A stretch of DNA of 64,000 bases from Thalassospira tepidiphila MCCC 1A03514 (GCF_001662875.1 NZ_JPVZ01000002.1:558001-622000); one strand, 5' to 3'; counted from the first letter of the stretch, positions 45,066 through 54,797 are shown. Notes: generated by a model not told the origin, from the letters alone. Made by a program: numbers and translations.

Positions 45066-46330
45066 TTACCGGCGTCACCCTTCTGGCACTGCTTGCAATC
45101 GGTGCACCGGTTGCCTTTGCAATCGCGCTTGGCATTGTCGCCTATATCAGTACCGGCACGTTTGGCATTGATCTTCTGCCGCAGCGTATCTTTGCCGGGA
45201 TGGACAGCTTTACCATTCTTGCCATTCCGCTGTTTGTTCTGGCCGGCGAGTTGATGAATGCCAGTGGCATCACGTCGCGTGTGATCAATCTGGCCAATGC
45301 GCTTGTCGGCCACGCCAAGGCCGGTCTGGCCCAGGTCAATATCTGGTCCTCGGTGATTTTTGCCGGTCTTTCGGGATCTGCGGTTGCTGATACATCCGCA
45401 ATTGGCCGTATCTTTATTCCGTCGATGGAAAAGGAAGGCTATCCGCGTGATTTTGCTGCCGCCCTGACGGCCGCATCATCGGTCATCGGCCCGATCATTC
45501 CGCCCAGCATTCCGGTCATTATCTATGCGCTGATTACCACCAATGTCTCGGTGCCAGCCTTGTTCCTTGCCGGGATTGTGCCGGGGGTTTTGCTGGCGAT
45601 TGCGTTGTCGGTTTATGTGCGTTTCTTTGTCAAAAACCACGCCAAGCCGCGCGAACGCATGAATATGGGCGAGAAGATCAAGGCAGTCTGGAACGGTCTT
45701 ATTCCGCTGTTCATGCCGGTCTTTGTCATCGGCTCGATCCTGGCCGGCATCGTTACCCCGACCGAGGCGGCAAGCTTTGCGGTGTTTTATGCGCTGGTTG
45801 TTGGCCTGTTCGTATTCCGGGAACTGAAACCGGGTGACCTGCCGGCAATTTTCGCAGGTGCGATGCGCGATTCATCGAGCATCCTGATCATCATGGCAAC
45901 GGTGGCGGCGGCAAACTGGTTCATGACCTTTGCCGGTATTCCACAAACCGTCAGCAAGTTCGTTCTGGGCTATGTCGACAGCCCGGTCACCTTCCTGATC
46001 CTGATCAACCTGATGCTTTTGGCGGTTGGTCTGGTGCTTGAAGGCATTGCTGCGATGCTGGTGCTGGTGCCGATCCTGCATCCGATCGCGATCAGCCTTG
46101 GCATTGATCCGACCCATTTCGGGATCATCGTGATCTTTAACCTGATGATTGGCCTTATTACGCCGCCGATGGGATTGTGCCTGTTTGTTGCGGATGCAAT
46201 TGCGGGTGTCGGTATGGCCCGAATGATCCGCGCCATCATGCCGTTCTTTATCGTTGAACTGGCGGTGTTGCTGATCATCACCTTTGTACCGGGCATCGTT
46301 ACGTTCTTGCCCGATCTGTTTGGATTTTAG
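45062..46330 (+). CDS. TRAP transporter large permease (DctM type)
   Basis: A 422-residue membrane protein that conducts the ion-coupled transport step. Motifs: LAIPLFVLAGELMNASGITS, SVIFAGLSGSAVADTSAIGR, ASSVIGPIIPPSIPVIIYAL, GIVTPTEAASFAVFYALVVG and FNLMIGLITPPMGLCLFVAD. It ends 11 bases before the shikimate/quinate dehydrogenase gene, so transport and the first oxidation step are on the same message. Confidence 0.95.
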   Translation: MITGVTLLALLAIGAPVAFAIALGIVAYISTGTFGIDLLPQRIFAGMDSFTILAIPLFVLAGELMNASGITSRVINLANALVGHAKAGLAQVNIWSSVIFAGLSGSAVADTSAIGRIFIPSMEKEGYPRDFAAALTAASSVIGPIIPPSIPVIIYALITTNVSVPALFLAGIVPGVLLAIALSVYVRFFVKNHAKPRERMNMGEKIKAVWNGLIPLFMPVFVIGSILAGIVTPTEAASFAVFYALVVGLFVFRELKPGDLPAIFAGAMRDSSSILIIMATVAAANWFMTFAGIPQTVSKFVLGYVDSPVTFLILINLMLLAVGLVLEGIAAMLVLVPILHPIAISLGIDPTHFGIIVIFNLMIGLITPPMGLCLFVADAIAGVGMARMIRAIMPFFIVELAVLLIITFVPGIVTFLPDLFGF

Positions 46331-46341
46331 GATACCTGTCC

Positions 46342-47190
46342 ATGTTGAAACTCGGTCTTATTGGTAAAGGCATTTCGCGGAGCCAGTCGGCACGACTGCA
46401 CGTATTGCTGGGCCGTATGTGCGGTATGGATGTCACGTACGACTATCTCGACAGCGATGTGATCAAGGATTTTGACCTGATCAAGCAGCTGACCACCTGT
46501 GCGGAAACCGGCTATGCCGGGGTCAATGTGACCCATCCCTACAAAACAAGCGCACGCAAACTGATCACCCCGCGCAAACGCCTGCCCGAAGCGCTGGGCT
46601 CGGTGAACACAGTTGTCTTCCGCGAAGATGGCTGGCGTGGGGATAACACCGACTTTGTCGGCTTCATGCGCGGCTATCAAAAACAGTTCGGCGATGCCAA
46701 GCCGGGAACCGTTTTGCAGATGGGGGCGGGCGGTGTCGGCCTTGCCACGGCGTTCGGTTTGCGCGGGCTTGGTGCGGACAAGATCCTGATCCATGACAAG
46801 GACGCCGCGCGCGGTGAAGAACTGGTGGCAACCCTTGCTGCGGCCAATGCCAATGCGGCATTTGTTGGTGAAGATGACCTTTCTGATGCGGTGCGCGCGT
46901 CCGATGGTTTGATCAACTGCACGCCGGTTGGCATGAACCAGTATCCCGGCTGCCCGTTTGATACCGATCTGTTTGGTGGACAGAAATGGGTATTTGATGC
47001 GGTCTATACCCCGGTTCAAACCGCCTTCCTGCGCGCTGCGGCCAAATCGGGGATCGACGTCATGACCGGCTTTGAACTCTTCTTCTTTCAGGGTATTGAA
47101 GCATTTGAAGTTTTCAGCGGGGCAGAGATTGATGCCGACGCTGCGAGGGACGAATACTTCAATGCCTATCCCGAGGCATTGACAGGCTAG
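46342..47190 (+). CDS. Shikimate/quinate dehydrogenase
   Basis: A 282-residue member of the AroE family: substrate domain with GLIGKGISRSQSARLH and the catalytic Lys in NVTHPYKTSARKL; RGDNTDFVGF with the conserved Asn-Thr-Asp; Rossmann motif QMGAGGVGLATAFGLRGLGA; and GFELFFFQGIEAFEVFSGAE with the substrate Gln. The Ser in GKGISRSQS sits at the position of the S-x-S pair of AroE but is altered (SRSQS), seen in quinate-type paralogues as well. An Asp after the second Rossmann strand (LIHDKDAARG) argues for NAD rather than NADP, which fits a catabolic role oxidising quinate or shikimate. A housekeeping AroE is probably elsewhere. Confidence 0.88.
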   Translation: MLKLGLIGKGISRSQSARLHVLLGRMCGMDVTYDYLDSDVIKDFDLIKQLTTCAETGYAGVNVTHPYKTSARKLITPRKRLPEALGSVNTVVFREDGWRGDNTDFVGFMRGYQKQFGDAKPGTVLQMGAGGVGLATAFGLRGLGADKILIHDKDAARGEELVATLAAANANAAFVGEDDLSDAVRASDGLINCTPVGMNQYPGCPFDTDLFGGQKWVFDAVYTPVQTAFLRAAAKSGIDVMTGFELFFFQGIEAFEVFSGAEIDADAARDEYFNAYPEALTG

Positions 47191-47202
47191 GGGACCAAGA
47201 CC

Positions 47203-47856
47203 ATGAGCAGCAGTACCGTTGCCGAGACAGTCTATAACGAAATTCGCGATGACATTTTGTACGGCGAATTGCAGCCGGGCGTGAAGCTTAAGCTCGAGGC
47301 GCTGCGCGAACGTTATAGCGTCGGGGTCAACACGCTGCGTGAAGTGCTTAATCGTCTTGTGGCGTCGGGCTTTGTGTTTGTCGAAGGCCAGAAGGGCTTC
47401 CGCGTCGTTGAAACATCACCATCCAATTTCATGGAATTGACGGCGATGCGTCTGTTGCTTGAACGCGATGGTCTGGCAGCCTCGATCAAGCATGGCGACG
47501 TTGAATGGGAAGCCCGGGTCGCGGCCGCCCATCACAAGCTTTCCGCGGTTGAAAAGCAGATGCTTGATCGTGACAGCCGCGAACTGACCGTCCGCTGGAG
47601 CCAGTATGACCGCGAATTTCATCAGGCGCTGATTTCGGCCTGTGGGTCGAACCTGCATATGCGCCTGCACCACGAGATTTTCGATCAGTTCCGCCGCTAT
47701 GTGGTGATCGAACTCAAAACCCATGGTTTCCGCGCCCAGGAAATCATCGATGAGCATCGCGAAATCTGTGAGCTGTCCCTTGCACGGGATCTGGATGGCG
47801 CGATTGCCAAACTGACCGACCATATCGAAACCTATCGGCGCCGTTCACAGCATTGA
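47203..47856 (+). CDS. GntR-family regulator with FCD domain
   Basis: A 217-residue regulator. The GntR winged helix (VAETVYNEIRDDILYGELQP, then LRERYSVGVNTLREVLNRLV) is followed by an all-helical FCD domain with candidate metal/ligand residues (Asp in QYDREFHQALI, His in LRARD-like EHREICELSLARDLDGAI). It sits in the middle of the operon, so it is likely an autoregulator responding to an aromatic-pathway hydroxy acid. It begins 12 bases after the dehydrogenase gene. Confidence 0.93.
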   Translation: MSSSTVAETVYNEIRDDILYGELQPGVKLKLEALRERYSVGVNTLREVLNRLVASGFVFVEGQKGFRVVETSPSNFMELTAMRLLLERDGLAASIKHGDVEWEARVAAAHHKLSAVEKQMLDRDSRELTVRWSQYDREFHQALISACGSNLHMRLHHEIFDQFRRYVVIELKTHGFRAQEIIDEHREICELSLARDLDGAIAKLTDHIETYRRRSQH

Positions 47857-47937
47857 TCTGCGCGCGGGGCAGGCCCCGCGATTGCTGCATCCTTCTGTGA
47901 ATGTGCCGGTGCCCCACATGCATCCCGGAGGGATAAA

Positions 47938-49815
47938 ATGCTGACCTCAATTGCCACAGTTTCACTGTCAGGCGATCTTCAGGAAAAACTCGATGCCATT
48001 GCCGCTGCCGGCTTTGACGGGGTCGAGATTTTTGAAAATGACCTTCTGTCCTTTGACGGATCGCCAGAAGATGTTGGCAAAACGATCCGTGATCTGGGTC
48101 TGAAACTGGTCACCTTCCAGCCGTTCCGCGATTTCGAAGGCATGCCCGAACCCCAGCGCACCCGCGCGTTCGAGCGCGCCGAGCGCAAGTTCGACCTGAT
48201 GGAAGAACTGGGCACAGACCTTTTGATGGTCTGTTCGAACGTCTCCCCGCAATCATTGGGCGGGCTTGATCGCGCCGCCAAGGATCTGGCAGAGCTTGGC
48301 GATCGCGCCGCCAAACGTGGCCTGCGTGTCGCGTTCGAGGCGCTTTCATGGGGCAAGCATATCAGCGACTATCGCGATAGTTGGGAAGTCGTGCGGCGCG
48401 CCAATCACCCGAATGTTGGTCTGGTGCTTGATACCTTCCACATCATGGCGCGCAAGGTGCCGCTTGATGCGATTTCGTCGATCCCGGGCGACAAGATATT
48501 CCTCGTGCAGGTTGCCGATGCGCCGATCCTTGAAATGGATGCGCTGTCATGGAGCCGCCATTTCCGCTGCTTCCCGGGGCAGGGGGACTTCCCGCTCGGT
48601 GAATTCATGCGCAACCTTGCCATGACCGGCTATGACGGTCCGCTGTCGCTTGAGATTTTCAACGATCAGTTCCGCTCCAGCTCGACCAAGAACGTGGCCA
48701 AGGATGGTTTGCGCTCCCTGATCTATCTCGGCGACGGCATCGAAGGCGTTCAGGTCGGTGAAAAGGGCACTGCCCTTCCGCCCAAGGCGCATGCCAAGGA
48801 AGTCGGCTTTGTCGAATTTGCGGTCGAGGAAGAAAACGCCGAAAAGCTTGCGACACTTTTCGCAGCCCTTGGCTTTGAAAAACGCGGCAGCCACAAAACC
48901 AAGGCAGTGACCTGGTGGAAACAGGGTGACATCAACCTTGTGATCAATTGCGACAAGGATGGCTTTGCGCATTCCTATAACATCGTGCATGGCCCGTCGG
49001 TCTGTGCGGTCGGGCTTAAGGTCGATGATGCCAAGGCAACGATGGACCGTGCGCAATCATTGCTGGCCGCGCCCTTCAGTCAGGCGGTTGGCGAAGGCGA
49101 AATTGAAATGCCGGCCATCCGGGGTGTTGGCGGCAGCCTTGTTTATTTCCTTGATGATCACAGCGAGCTTTCGCGCATCTGGGATGTCGAGTTTGAACCC
49201 GAAAAGGGCGCGGATACAGACGCCGGCAAGGCGAAACTTCGCAAGGTCGACCATGTGTCATACTCGATGCAGTATGAGGAAATGCTGACCTGGCTTTTGT
49301 ATTTCACCTCGATCTTTGATCTCGGCAAAATGCCGACCCTTGATATCCCGGATCCGGGCGGGCTTGTGCAAAGTCAGGTGGTGCAAAGCGATGCGGTGCG
49401 TTTGATCCTCAATGGCTCGCAAAGCCCGCATACCCAGCATTCCCAGTTCCTCAACGAGTTCTTTGGCAGCGGTGTGCAGCATCTGGCATTCGCCAGCGAG
49501 GATATCTTTGCCTCGGTTGATTACTGCATGGCGCATGGCGTTGAAATCCTGCCGATCCCGGAAAACTACTATGACGATATAGAAGCGCGGTTTGGGCTGG
49601 AGCCGGAACTGCTTGATCGTTTGCGCGCACGTAATATTCTCTATGATCGTGATGATGAAGGTGAATATTATCAGGCCTATACGCGCACCTTCGCCAACCG
49701 TTTCTTCTTTGAATTGGTCGAGCGTCGTGCGTATCGTGGCTTTGGGGCGGCCAATGCGCCGATCCGGCTTGCGTCACAGACGCGCATGAACCGTCGTAAC
49801 GATGCGGCGAAATAA
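47938..49815 (+). CDS. quiC: 3-Dehydroshikimate dehydratase fused to an HPPD-like domain (QuiC type)
   Basis: A 625-residue bifunctional-looking protein behind CGGAGGGATAAA. Residues 1 to about 285 form a xylose-isomerase-like TIM barrel with metal ligands in RVAFEALSWG, VGLVLDTFHI and GPLSLEIFND; such domains convert 3-dehydroshikimate to protocatechuate. Residues about 290-610 form a vicinal-oxygen-chelate pair like 4-hydroxyphenylpyruvate dioxygenase. The facial triad there looks intact: His in RKVDHVSYSMQY, His in GSGVQHLAFASED and Glu in FFFELVERRAYRGFGAANAP. The fusion is known from QuiC1 of Pseudomonas, where the second domain's role is unclear. In this operon the dehydratase activity is the obvious function. 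Confidence 0.92.
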   Translation: MLTSIATVSLSGDLQEKLDAIAAAGFDGVEIFENDLLSFDGSPEDVGKTIRDLGLKLVTFQPFRDFEGMPEPQRTRAFERAERKFDLMEELGTDLLMVCSNVSPQSLGGLDRAAKDLAELGDRAAKRGLRVAFEALSWGKHISDYRDSWEVVRRANHPNVGLVLDTFHIMARKVPLDAISSIPGDKIFLVQVADAPILEMDALSWSRHFRCFPGQGDFPLGEFMRNLAMTGYDGPLSLEIFNDQFRSSSTKNVAKDGLRSLIYLGDGIEGVQVGEKGTALPPKAHAKEVGFVEFAVEEENAEKLATLFAALGFEKRGSHKTKAVTWWKQGDINLVINCDKDGFAHSYNIVHGPSVCAVGLKVDDAKATMDRAQSLLAAPFSQAVGEGEIEMPAIRGVGGSLVYFLDDHSELSRIWDVEFEPEKGADTDAGKAKLRKVDHVSYSMQYEEMLTWLLYFTSIFDLGKMPTLDIPDPGGLVQSQVVQSDAVRLILNGSQSPHTQHSQFLNEFFGSGVQHLAFASEDIFASVDYCMAHGVEILPIPENYYDDIEARFGLEPELLDRLRARNILYDRDDEGEYYQAYTRTFANRFFFELVERRAYRGFGAANAPIRLASQTRMNRRNDAAK

Positions 49816-49853
49816 CCACAGGGCACCAAGCGCATAAAGGCGGGAACAAGGAA

Positions 49854-50300
49854 ATGAGCGTGCAGGAAATTCTAGTCATCAATGGACCGAACCTGAACCT
49901 TCTGGGGCAGCGCCAGCCGGAAATTTACGGCTATGACACGCTGGCCTCGATCGAGGAAAAATGCAGCACGCTTGCCAAGGAGCTCGGCGTTTCGGTGCGG
50001 TTTGGCCAGTCCAACCATGAAGGTGCGATCATCGACATGATCCACGAGGCCCGCACCAAATCCGCCGCCCTGATCATCAATGCCGGTGCCTATACCCATA
50101 CCTCGGTTGCGATCCACGACGCGCTCAAGACCTTTGAGGGCTATATCATCGAGCTGCATATTTCCAACCCGCACGCGCGCGAGGAATTCCGCCATACCAG
50201 CTGGATCAGCCCGGTCGCCGATGCGGTGATGGCAGGTGCCGGTGCCTATGGCTATGAGCTGGCAACCCGCCTTGCTGCAGAAAAGATCAAGACCGCCTGA
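49854..50300 (+). CDS. aroQ: 3-Dehydroquinate dehydratase, type II
   Basis: A 148-residue dodecameric-type dehydroquinase. Catalytic residues are visible: the flexible lid NLNLLGQRQPEIYG with Arg20 and Tyr25, NHEGAIIDMIHEA, NAGAYTHTSVAI and ELHISNPHAREEFRHTSWIS, with the catalytic His and binding residues. The lid glutamate of the common LGxREP motif is Gln here. In the operon it would convert 3-dehydroquinate (from quinate) to 3-dehydroshikimate for QuiC, working in the catabolic direction. It may also serve the biosynthetic pathway. Confidence 0.96.
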   Translation: MSVQEILVINGPNLNLLGQRQPEIYGYDTLASIEEKCSTLAKELGVSVRFGQSNHEGAIIDMIHEARTKSAALIINAGAYTHTSVAIHDALKTFEGYIIELHISNPHAREEFRHTSWISPVADAVMAGAGAYGYELATRLAAEKIKTA

Positions 50301-50398
50301 AAAAGGCTCTGAATTATTCAATCCTGTTGTGGCGGAATACTGTAAATGTGCCTACAGACGGTTTGAATAATTACGACACAGATATTTTGAAGATAATT

Positions 50399-50425
50399 AA
50401 GGGCAGCTCATGGCGGCCCTTTTTT
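50399..50425 (+). terminator. Terminator at the end of the quinate/shikimate operon
   Basis: AAGGGC/GCCCTT stem (50399-50421) with a short inner pairing and a run of six Ts, 100 bases after the aroQ stop. On the minus strand it could also stop recR transcripts, though the tail there is weak. Confidence 0.75.
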
Positions 50426-50444
50426 CTGTCCGAATGATCGTGGT

Positions 50445-51038
50445 TTAGACCGAGCTTCTTGACCGCAAAGCGGCCGCCAACGTGCCGTCATCAAGATAAT
50501 CAAGCTCGCCCCCGACCGGCACGCCATGGGCAAGGCGGGTGACCTTGACGCCGGTTTCGATCAGCCGTTCGGTGATGTAATGCGCGGTGGTCTGCCCATC
50601 GACCGTGGCATTGGTGGCAAGGATCACCTCGGACACGGCGTTTTCGCGCACGCGATTGACCAACTGATCGATTTTAAGATCATCCGGCCCGACACCATCA
50701 AGCGGCGAAAGCGTACCGCCCAGCACATGATACTTGCCCTTAAACGATGCCCCGCGTTCAAGCGCCCAAAGATCCTGAACTTCCTCGACCACACAGATGA
50801 TGTCCGTACCGCGGTTTTGGTCGGCACAGATATGGCAGGGATCGGTGACATCGATATTGCCGCAAACAGAACAGGTCGTCATGACCTCGGCCGTGGCATG
50901 GAGTGCATCGGCCAGCGGGATCATCAGAGTTTCGGGTTTTTTGAGCATCTGCAAAACCGCACGCCGTGCCGAACGCGGCCCAAGGCCGGGCAGGCGTGAA
51001 AGCAGCTTGATCAGATTTTCAATTTCCCGTCCGGTCAT
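50445..51038 (-). CDS. recR: Recombination mediator RecR
   Basis: A 197-residue RecR, which works with RecF and RecO to load RecA on gaps. An N-terminal helix-hairpin-helix ([20 protein letters not shown]), a four-cysteine zinc site ([20 protein letters not shown]) and a Toprim domain ([40 protein letters not shown]) are in order. It lies downstream of ybaB on the same strand but is separated by a terminator-like hairpin. Confidence 0.97.
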   Translation of the reverse strand: MTGREIENLIKLLSRLPGLGPRSARRAVLQMLKKPETLMIPLADALHATAEVMTTCSVCGNIDVTDPCHICADQNRGTDIICVVEEVQDLWALERGASFKGKYHVLGGTLSPLDGVGPDDLKIDQLVNRVRENAVSEVILATNATVDGQTTAHYITERLIETGVKVTRLAHGVPVGGELDYLDDGTLAAALRSRSSV

Positions 51039-51087
51039 GATGACCCCGTGCTGGTAAAGTGTGATCGTTACACATTGCTTGTATCAA

Positions 51088-51115
51088 AAACAAAGGGCGG
51101 CGCAATGCCACCCTT
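51088..51115 (-). terminator. Terminator-like hairpin between ybaB and recR
   Basis: AAAGGGTGGC pairs with GCCGCCCTTT (one G-T, 51092-51115), followed by GTTTTTG on the minus strand. Read-through into recR may be partial. Confidence 0.7.
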
Positions 51116-51164
51116 TGCCGCGTACTAATGAAAGTACGAATTTTATCGCGTGTCCGATGAAAGA

Positions 51165-51488
51165 TCAGAACGGCAGTTTGAAGCCTTCCGGCAGGTTCAT
51201 GCCGCCAGTGACGTCTTTCATCTTTTCCTGAACGGCGGCCTCGACCTTGACCTTGGCGTCGTTATAGGCCGCCACAATCAGGTCTTCGAGGACTTCGGTG
51301 TCGTTCGGGTCAACGATGCTTTTATCCAGCGAAAGGCCGCGCATTTCGCCTTTGCCGTTCAGCATCACCTTGACCATGCCCGCACCGGACTGGCCTTCGA
51401 TTTCAAGTTCAACCAGTCCTTCCTGCATTTCCTGCATTTTGGACTGCATCTGCTGGGCCTGTTTCAGCATCCCTGCAAGGTTCTTCAT
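51165..51488 (-). CDS. YbaB/EbfC-family nucleoid-associated protein
   Basis: A 107-residue DNA-binding protein with the family start [20 protein letters not shown], then [20 protein letters not shown] and [20 protein letters not shown]. Its ATG overlaps the dnaX stop by 4 bases (ATGA). The dnaX-ybaB-recR order is widely conserved. Confidence 0.95.
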   Translation of the reverse strand: MKNLAGMLKQAQQMQSKMQEMQEGLVELEIEGQSGAGMVKVMLNGKGEMRGLSLDKSIVDPNDTEVLEDLIVAAYNDAKVKVEAAVQEKMKDVTGGMNLPEGFKLPF

Positions 51489-53374
51489 AGCTCGTCGTCT
51501 CCTTCGAGATAAAATGCGTCGTCATATACGGAACCGCTTTCGTCCTCTTCGCCCTCGGCATTTTCCTGGCCGGGTGGCAGATGGACGGCAACGATTTTGG
51601 CTTTTGGTAAACCATCCAGAATGGCCCTGACCAGCGGATCTTGCGAGGCATCTGCCTTGCGCTGTTCAAGGGCTTCAAGTTCTTGTTCCTTTAGGGTTGG
51701 TGCCCCTTCTTCGCGCTCCGACACACTGACCAGCCAGCGATGACCAGTCAGGCCATTAAGCGCCTTGATCAGCTTGGTCGAAAGGTCCGACCCCGCCCCG
51801 CGTGCCGGGCGAAATTCGATGCGACCCGGTTCATACTTCACCAGATGCATATAGTTTTTGACCTGCATCGAAAGGCCAGTGGTTTCCCGGTCCTTGCCAA
51901 GCAGTTCGGCAACTTCTTCGAACGTTTCGGGCATCTTGGCATAGACTGGCTGTTCGACCTGTTCGGGTTCGCCCAGCGGGTCGGGTCGGCGCTGTGCTAC
52001 GGCAGTTGCACCGCCGCCGCCATTCACCACCTGCATGCGCGGTCCCGGGCCACCACTGCCGCCGCCATTGCCGCCACCTTGTGGGGCGCCGCCGCCGTTA
52101 CCGGCATTGTTCATGTCCTGACGCAGCTTCTTGATCAGGTCACCGGGCGGTGGCATTTCCGCGGCATAGGCCAGACGGATCAGGATCATTTCAGCGGCCT
52201 GAATCGGTGATGGCGCAATGCGCGTTTCTTCAAGGCCCTTAAGCAGCATCTGCCAGGCGCGGGTCAATTGCGGCATGGCAAGCTTGGCGGCAATTTCCTT
52301 GCCGCGTTCGCGTTCGATCTGTGACACGCCGGGATCATTAGCCGCATCAGGCGACAGCTTCACACGTGTCAGCCAGTGGGTCAGATCGAGCATATCCTGC
52401 AACATTACCGGCGGATCACCGCCAAGGGCATATTGCGCGCCAAGAAGTTCCAGCGCCTCGTTAATCTCACCCTTCATGGTGTGATCAAACAGATCGAAAA
52501 TCCGCGACCGGTCCGAAAGGCCCAGCATGTCACGCACCTGCTGGGTGGTGACCTTGCCTGCGCCATGCGAAATCGCCTGATCAAGCAGGCTCATGCCATC
52601 ACGGACCGAACCATCGGCGGCACGTGCGATCAGGGTGACGGCTTCTTCTTCGATCTCGGCATTTTCAAGCCCGGCGATGCGGCTATAGTGCGCGGCCAGT
52701 TCGTCGGTCTGCACACGACGCAAATCGAACCGCTGACAACGCGATAAAACCGTGATCGGAATTTTGCGGATTTCGGTGGTGGCAAAGATGAATTTCACAT
52801 GCTCTGGCGGTTCTTCAAGCGTTTTGAGAAGCGCGTTAAACGCACTTTTCGAAAGCATGTGCACTTCGTCGATGATGTAGATCTTGTAGCGCGCCGACGT
52901 CGGGCGATAACGAACACCTTCGATCAGTTCGCGAATGTCATCGACACCGGTGCGTGACGCGGCATCCATTTCCAGAACATCAACATGACGATCTTCGGCA
53001 ATCGCACGGCAATGTTCACACACACCGCACGGCTCGATCGTTGCACCGCCCTTGCCATCCGCACCAATGCAGTTCAGCGCACGCGCAATGATACGTGCTG
53101 TCGTGGTTTTACCAATCCCGCGCACACCAGTCAGGATAAAGGCATGGGCAAGCCGGCCACTTTCAAGCGCGTTTGACAGCGTCTTGACCATCGGCCCATG
53201 GCCGATCAGCTCATCAAAGGATTTCGGGCGGTATTTCCGCGCAAGAACCTGATACTCGCTTTTGCTTTCTGGCTCGGCCGTGGTGACGGGCGCGGATGTG
53301 TCCGCGACGTTACTGTCTGTCACCGTGTCACCTTCTGGCGCCGTTTCGCTGGCGGTCTCGATCTGCTCGCTCAT
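51485..53374 (-). CDS. dnaX: DNA polymerase III subunit gamma/tau
   Basis: The clamp-loader ATPase, 629 residues. AAA+ motifs: Walker A in [20 protein letters not shown], a four-Cys zinc site ([21 protein letters not shown], interrupted), Walker [21 protein letters not shown], and the arginine-finger region [19 protein letters not shown] Gly-rich linker (about residues 415-450) joins domain III to the tau-specific C-terminal part. I see no A-AAA-AAG slippery heptamer on the coding strand, so a programmed-frameshift gamma form is not supported. The SRP RNA gene lies immediately upstream. Confidence 0.97.
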   Translation of the reverse strand: MSEQIETASETAPEGDTVTDSNVADTSAPVTTAEPESKSEYQVLARKYRPKSFDELIGHGPMVKTLSNALESGRLAHAFILTGVRGIGKTTTARIIARALNCIGADGKGGATIEPCGVCEHCRAIAEDRHVDVLEMDAASRTGVDDIRELIEGVRYRPTSARYKIYIIDEVHMLSKSAFNALLKTLEEPPEHVKFIFATTEIRKIPITVLSRCQRFDLRRVQTDELAAHYSRIAGLENAEIEEEAVTLIARAADGSVRDGMSLLDQAISHGAGKVTTQQVRDMLGLSDRSRIFDLFDHTMKGEINEALELLGAQYALGGDPPVMLQDMLDLTHWLTRVKLSPDAANDPGVSQIERERGKEIAAKLAMPQLTRAWQMLLKGLEETRIAPSPIQAAEMILIRLAYAAEMPPPGDLIKKLRQDMNNAGNGGGAPQGGGNGGGSGGPGPRMQVVNGGGGATAVAQRRPDPLGEPEQVEQPVYAKMPETFEEVAELLGKDRETTGLSMQVKNYMHLVKYEPGRIEFRPARGAGSDLSTKLIKALNGLTGHRWLVSVSEREEGAPTLKEQELEALEQRKADASQDPLVRAILDGLPKAKIVAVHLPPGQENAEGEEDESGSVYDDAFYLEGDDEL

Positions 53375-53532
53375 TCATCCGGTCCGGACTGTTTTAATTC
53401 TCAGTTGGTTTTAGCAGCTTCGAAGCCCTATGGGAAAGGCCAAGTGGGAAATTTCCCATACAAAAAGCCATCTGCCCGCGAATGTCAGGGGCATGGCAAA
53501 TATCAGCGATTTCAAAGGGAGAAATGAAAGGG

Positions 53533-53633
53533 TGAGAGACTGAACAGCGACCCGGAAAAACTCGTTACGGCTGCTACCTTCCGGTCCTGACCGGGTTGGC
53601 GAGCGGTCCGTCCACTGCCAGCCTCTCGCCCCC
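53533..53633 (-). ncRNA. ffs: Small signal recognition particle RNA (4.5S)
   Basis: The minus strand has the invariant SRP core: GGTCAGGACCGGAAGGTAGC followed by AGCC, with the GGAAG apical loop and the asymmetric and symmetric internal loops bound by Ffh. The ends pair: GGGGGCGAGAGGCTG at the 5' end with CAGTCTCTC(ACCC) at the 3' end, giving a single hairpin of about 100 bases. The location upstream of dnaX is common in alphaproteobacteria. Confidence 0.94.
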
Positions 53634-53816
53634 TATATCGCGCAAGCGTCCATAAAACGCAAGGGTTGGCTGGGATTTTTTCTGTTATCAAGCAATCGTG
53701 GCTTTTGACCGATCCCCACCCACGTTAATGTCATGCTCCGTCACCACAGGAAATGTCGGCGATCCCATGGGCTTGCCCGATATTTTCCGCATCAGAATTT
53801 CAAGAAAGTGACCACC

Positions 53817-54743
53817 ATGCACAGGCTGTTTTATGAATCCGTTGATCTTGATCGCGATGCGGTTTTGCGCAAACGCGAAGACTGGCAACAGGTTCTGTTG
53901 GCCGAGGAGTCGCTGCGCATCCTGATTTGCCATGCCGGTGATCCGCTTTTTGCCTGGCCCGAGGACATGGACGCCCACGAACTGGTGGTGCTCGGCGCCC
54001 CGGCCGTGCCGCATCTGGATGTCGATCTTCATCGCGGACAGTGGATTTATCTTGGCCGCGATGAAAGCGGGCCGGTGATAGCGGTCGATATTGCCGCGGT
54101 GGTGACCGATCGTGACGAGGCCATCCGCAAACTCGGCGGTGGTTTTGGCGATATGCGCACCCGCATGGCCAATCTTTCGGTGGATGAGGCCGCCCTTGCC
54201 GCACAGGCACGTGCGATTTTCAACTGGCATCAGGGGCACCAGTTTTGCGGGGCGTGCGGCCATCCGAACCTGGTGGCAGAGGCGGGATATCGTCTGCAAT
54301 GCAGCAACCCGAACTGTGGCAAATCGCATTTCCCGCGCACCGATCCGGCCGTGATCATGTTGATCCATCATCAGGATCATGTGTTGCTGGCAAGATCCCC
54401 GCAATTCCTGCCCGGCATGGTGTCAGTTCTGGCCGGTTTCGTCGAACCAGGCGAAACCCTTGAACAGGCCGTCGCGCGCGAAGTGTTCGAAGAAGTCGGC
54501 GTTCGGATCAAACGCCCGCAATATGTCGCATCCCAGCCCTGGCCGTTTCCGGGGTCCTTGATGCTGGGCTTTGTCGCCGAGGCCGAAACAACCGACCTTT
54601 TGCCTGATAACGAAGAAATCGAGTTTGCGATGTGGGTGCATCGCGATGATGTGCCAAACCTGCCCGAGAAAGGTATCAACCTGCCGCGTCCGATATCTAT
54701 CGCACGCTTCCTTCTGGAAAACTGGTGCGCCGGCCACATATAG
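53817..54743 (+). CDS. nudC: NADH pyrophosphatase / NAD-decapping Nudix hydrolase NudC
   Basis: A 308-residue protein. The zinc ribbon is FCGACGHPN...CSNPNCGK, followed by the NudC-specific HFPRTDPAVIMLI, the Nudix box GFVEPGETLEQAVAREVFEE and the family signature SQPWPFPGSLMLGF. It hydrolyses NADH and, in E. coli, removes NAD caps from RNA. The open frame reaches to 53733, but ATG 53817 gives the usual length; ribosome-binding support is weak for both. Confidence 0.94.
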   Translation: MHRLFYESVDLDRDAVLRKREDWQQVLLAEESLRILICHAGDPLFAWPEDMDAHELVVLGAPAVPHLDVDLHRGQWIYLGRDESGPVIAVDIAAVVTDRDEAIRKLGGGFGDMRTRMANLSVDEAALAAQARAIFNWHQGHQFCGACGHPNLVAEAGYRLQCSNPNCGKSHFPRTDPAVIMLIHHQDHVLLARSPQFLPGMVSVLAGFVEPGETLEQAVAREVFEEVGVRIKRPQYVASQPWPFPGSLMLGFVAEAETTDLLPDNEEIEFAMWVHRDDVPNLPEKGINLPRPISIARFLLENWCAGHI

Positions 54744-54797
54744 AAACAAAGAGGCCTTTGTCACCATCCTGGTGATACGGCATCGCTGTACTGGGTG

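Noticed and set aside
51960..52130. Gly/Pro-rich repeat tract in dnaX as a separate repeat element
   Set aside because: It stays in frame and is a low-complexity linker between domain III and the tau-specific region, common in DnaX proteins.
51485..53374. Programmed frameshift producing a short gamma subunit from dnaX
   Set aside because: No slippery A-AAA-AAG-type heptamer is visible on the coding strand in the expected region.
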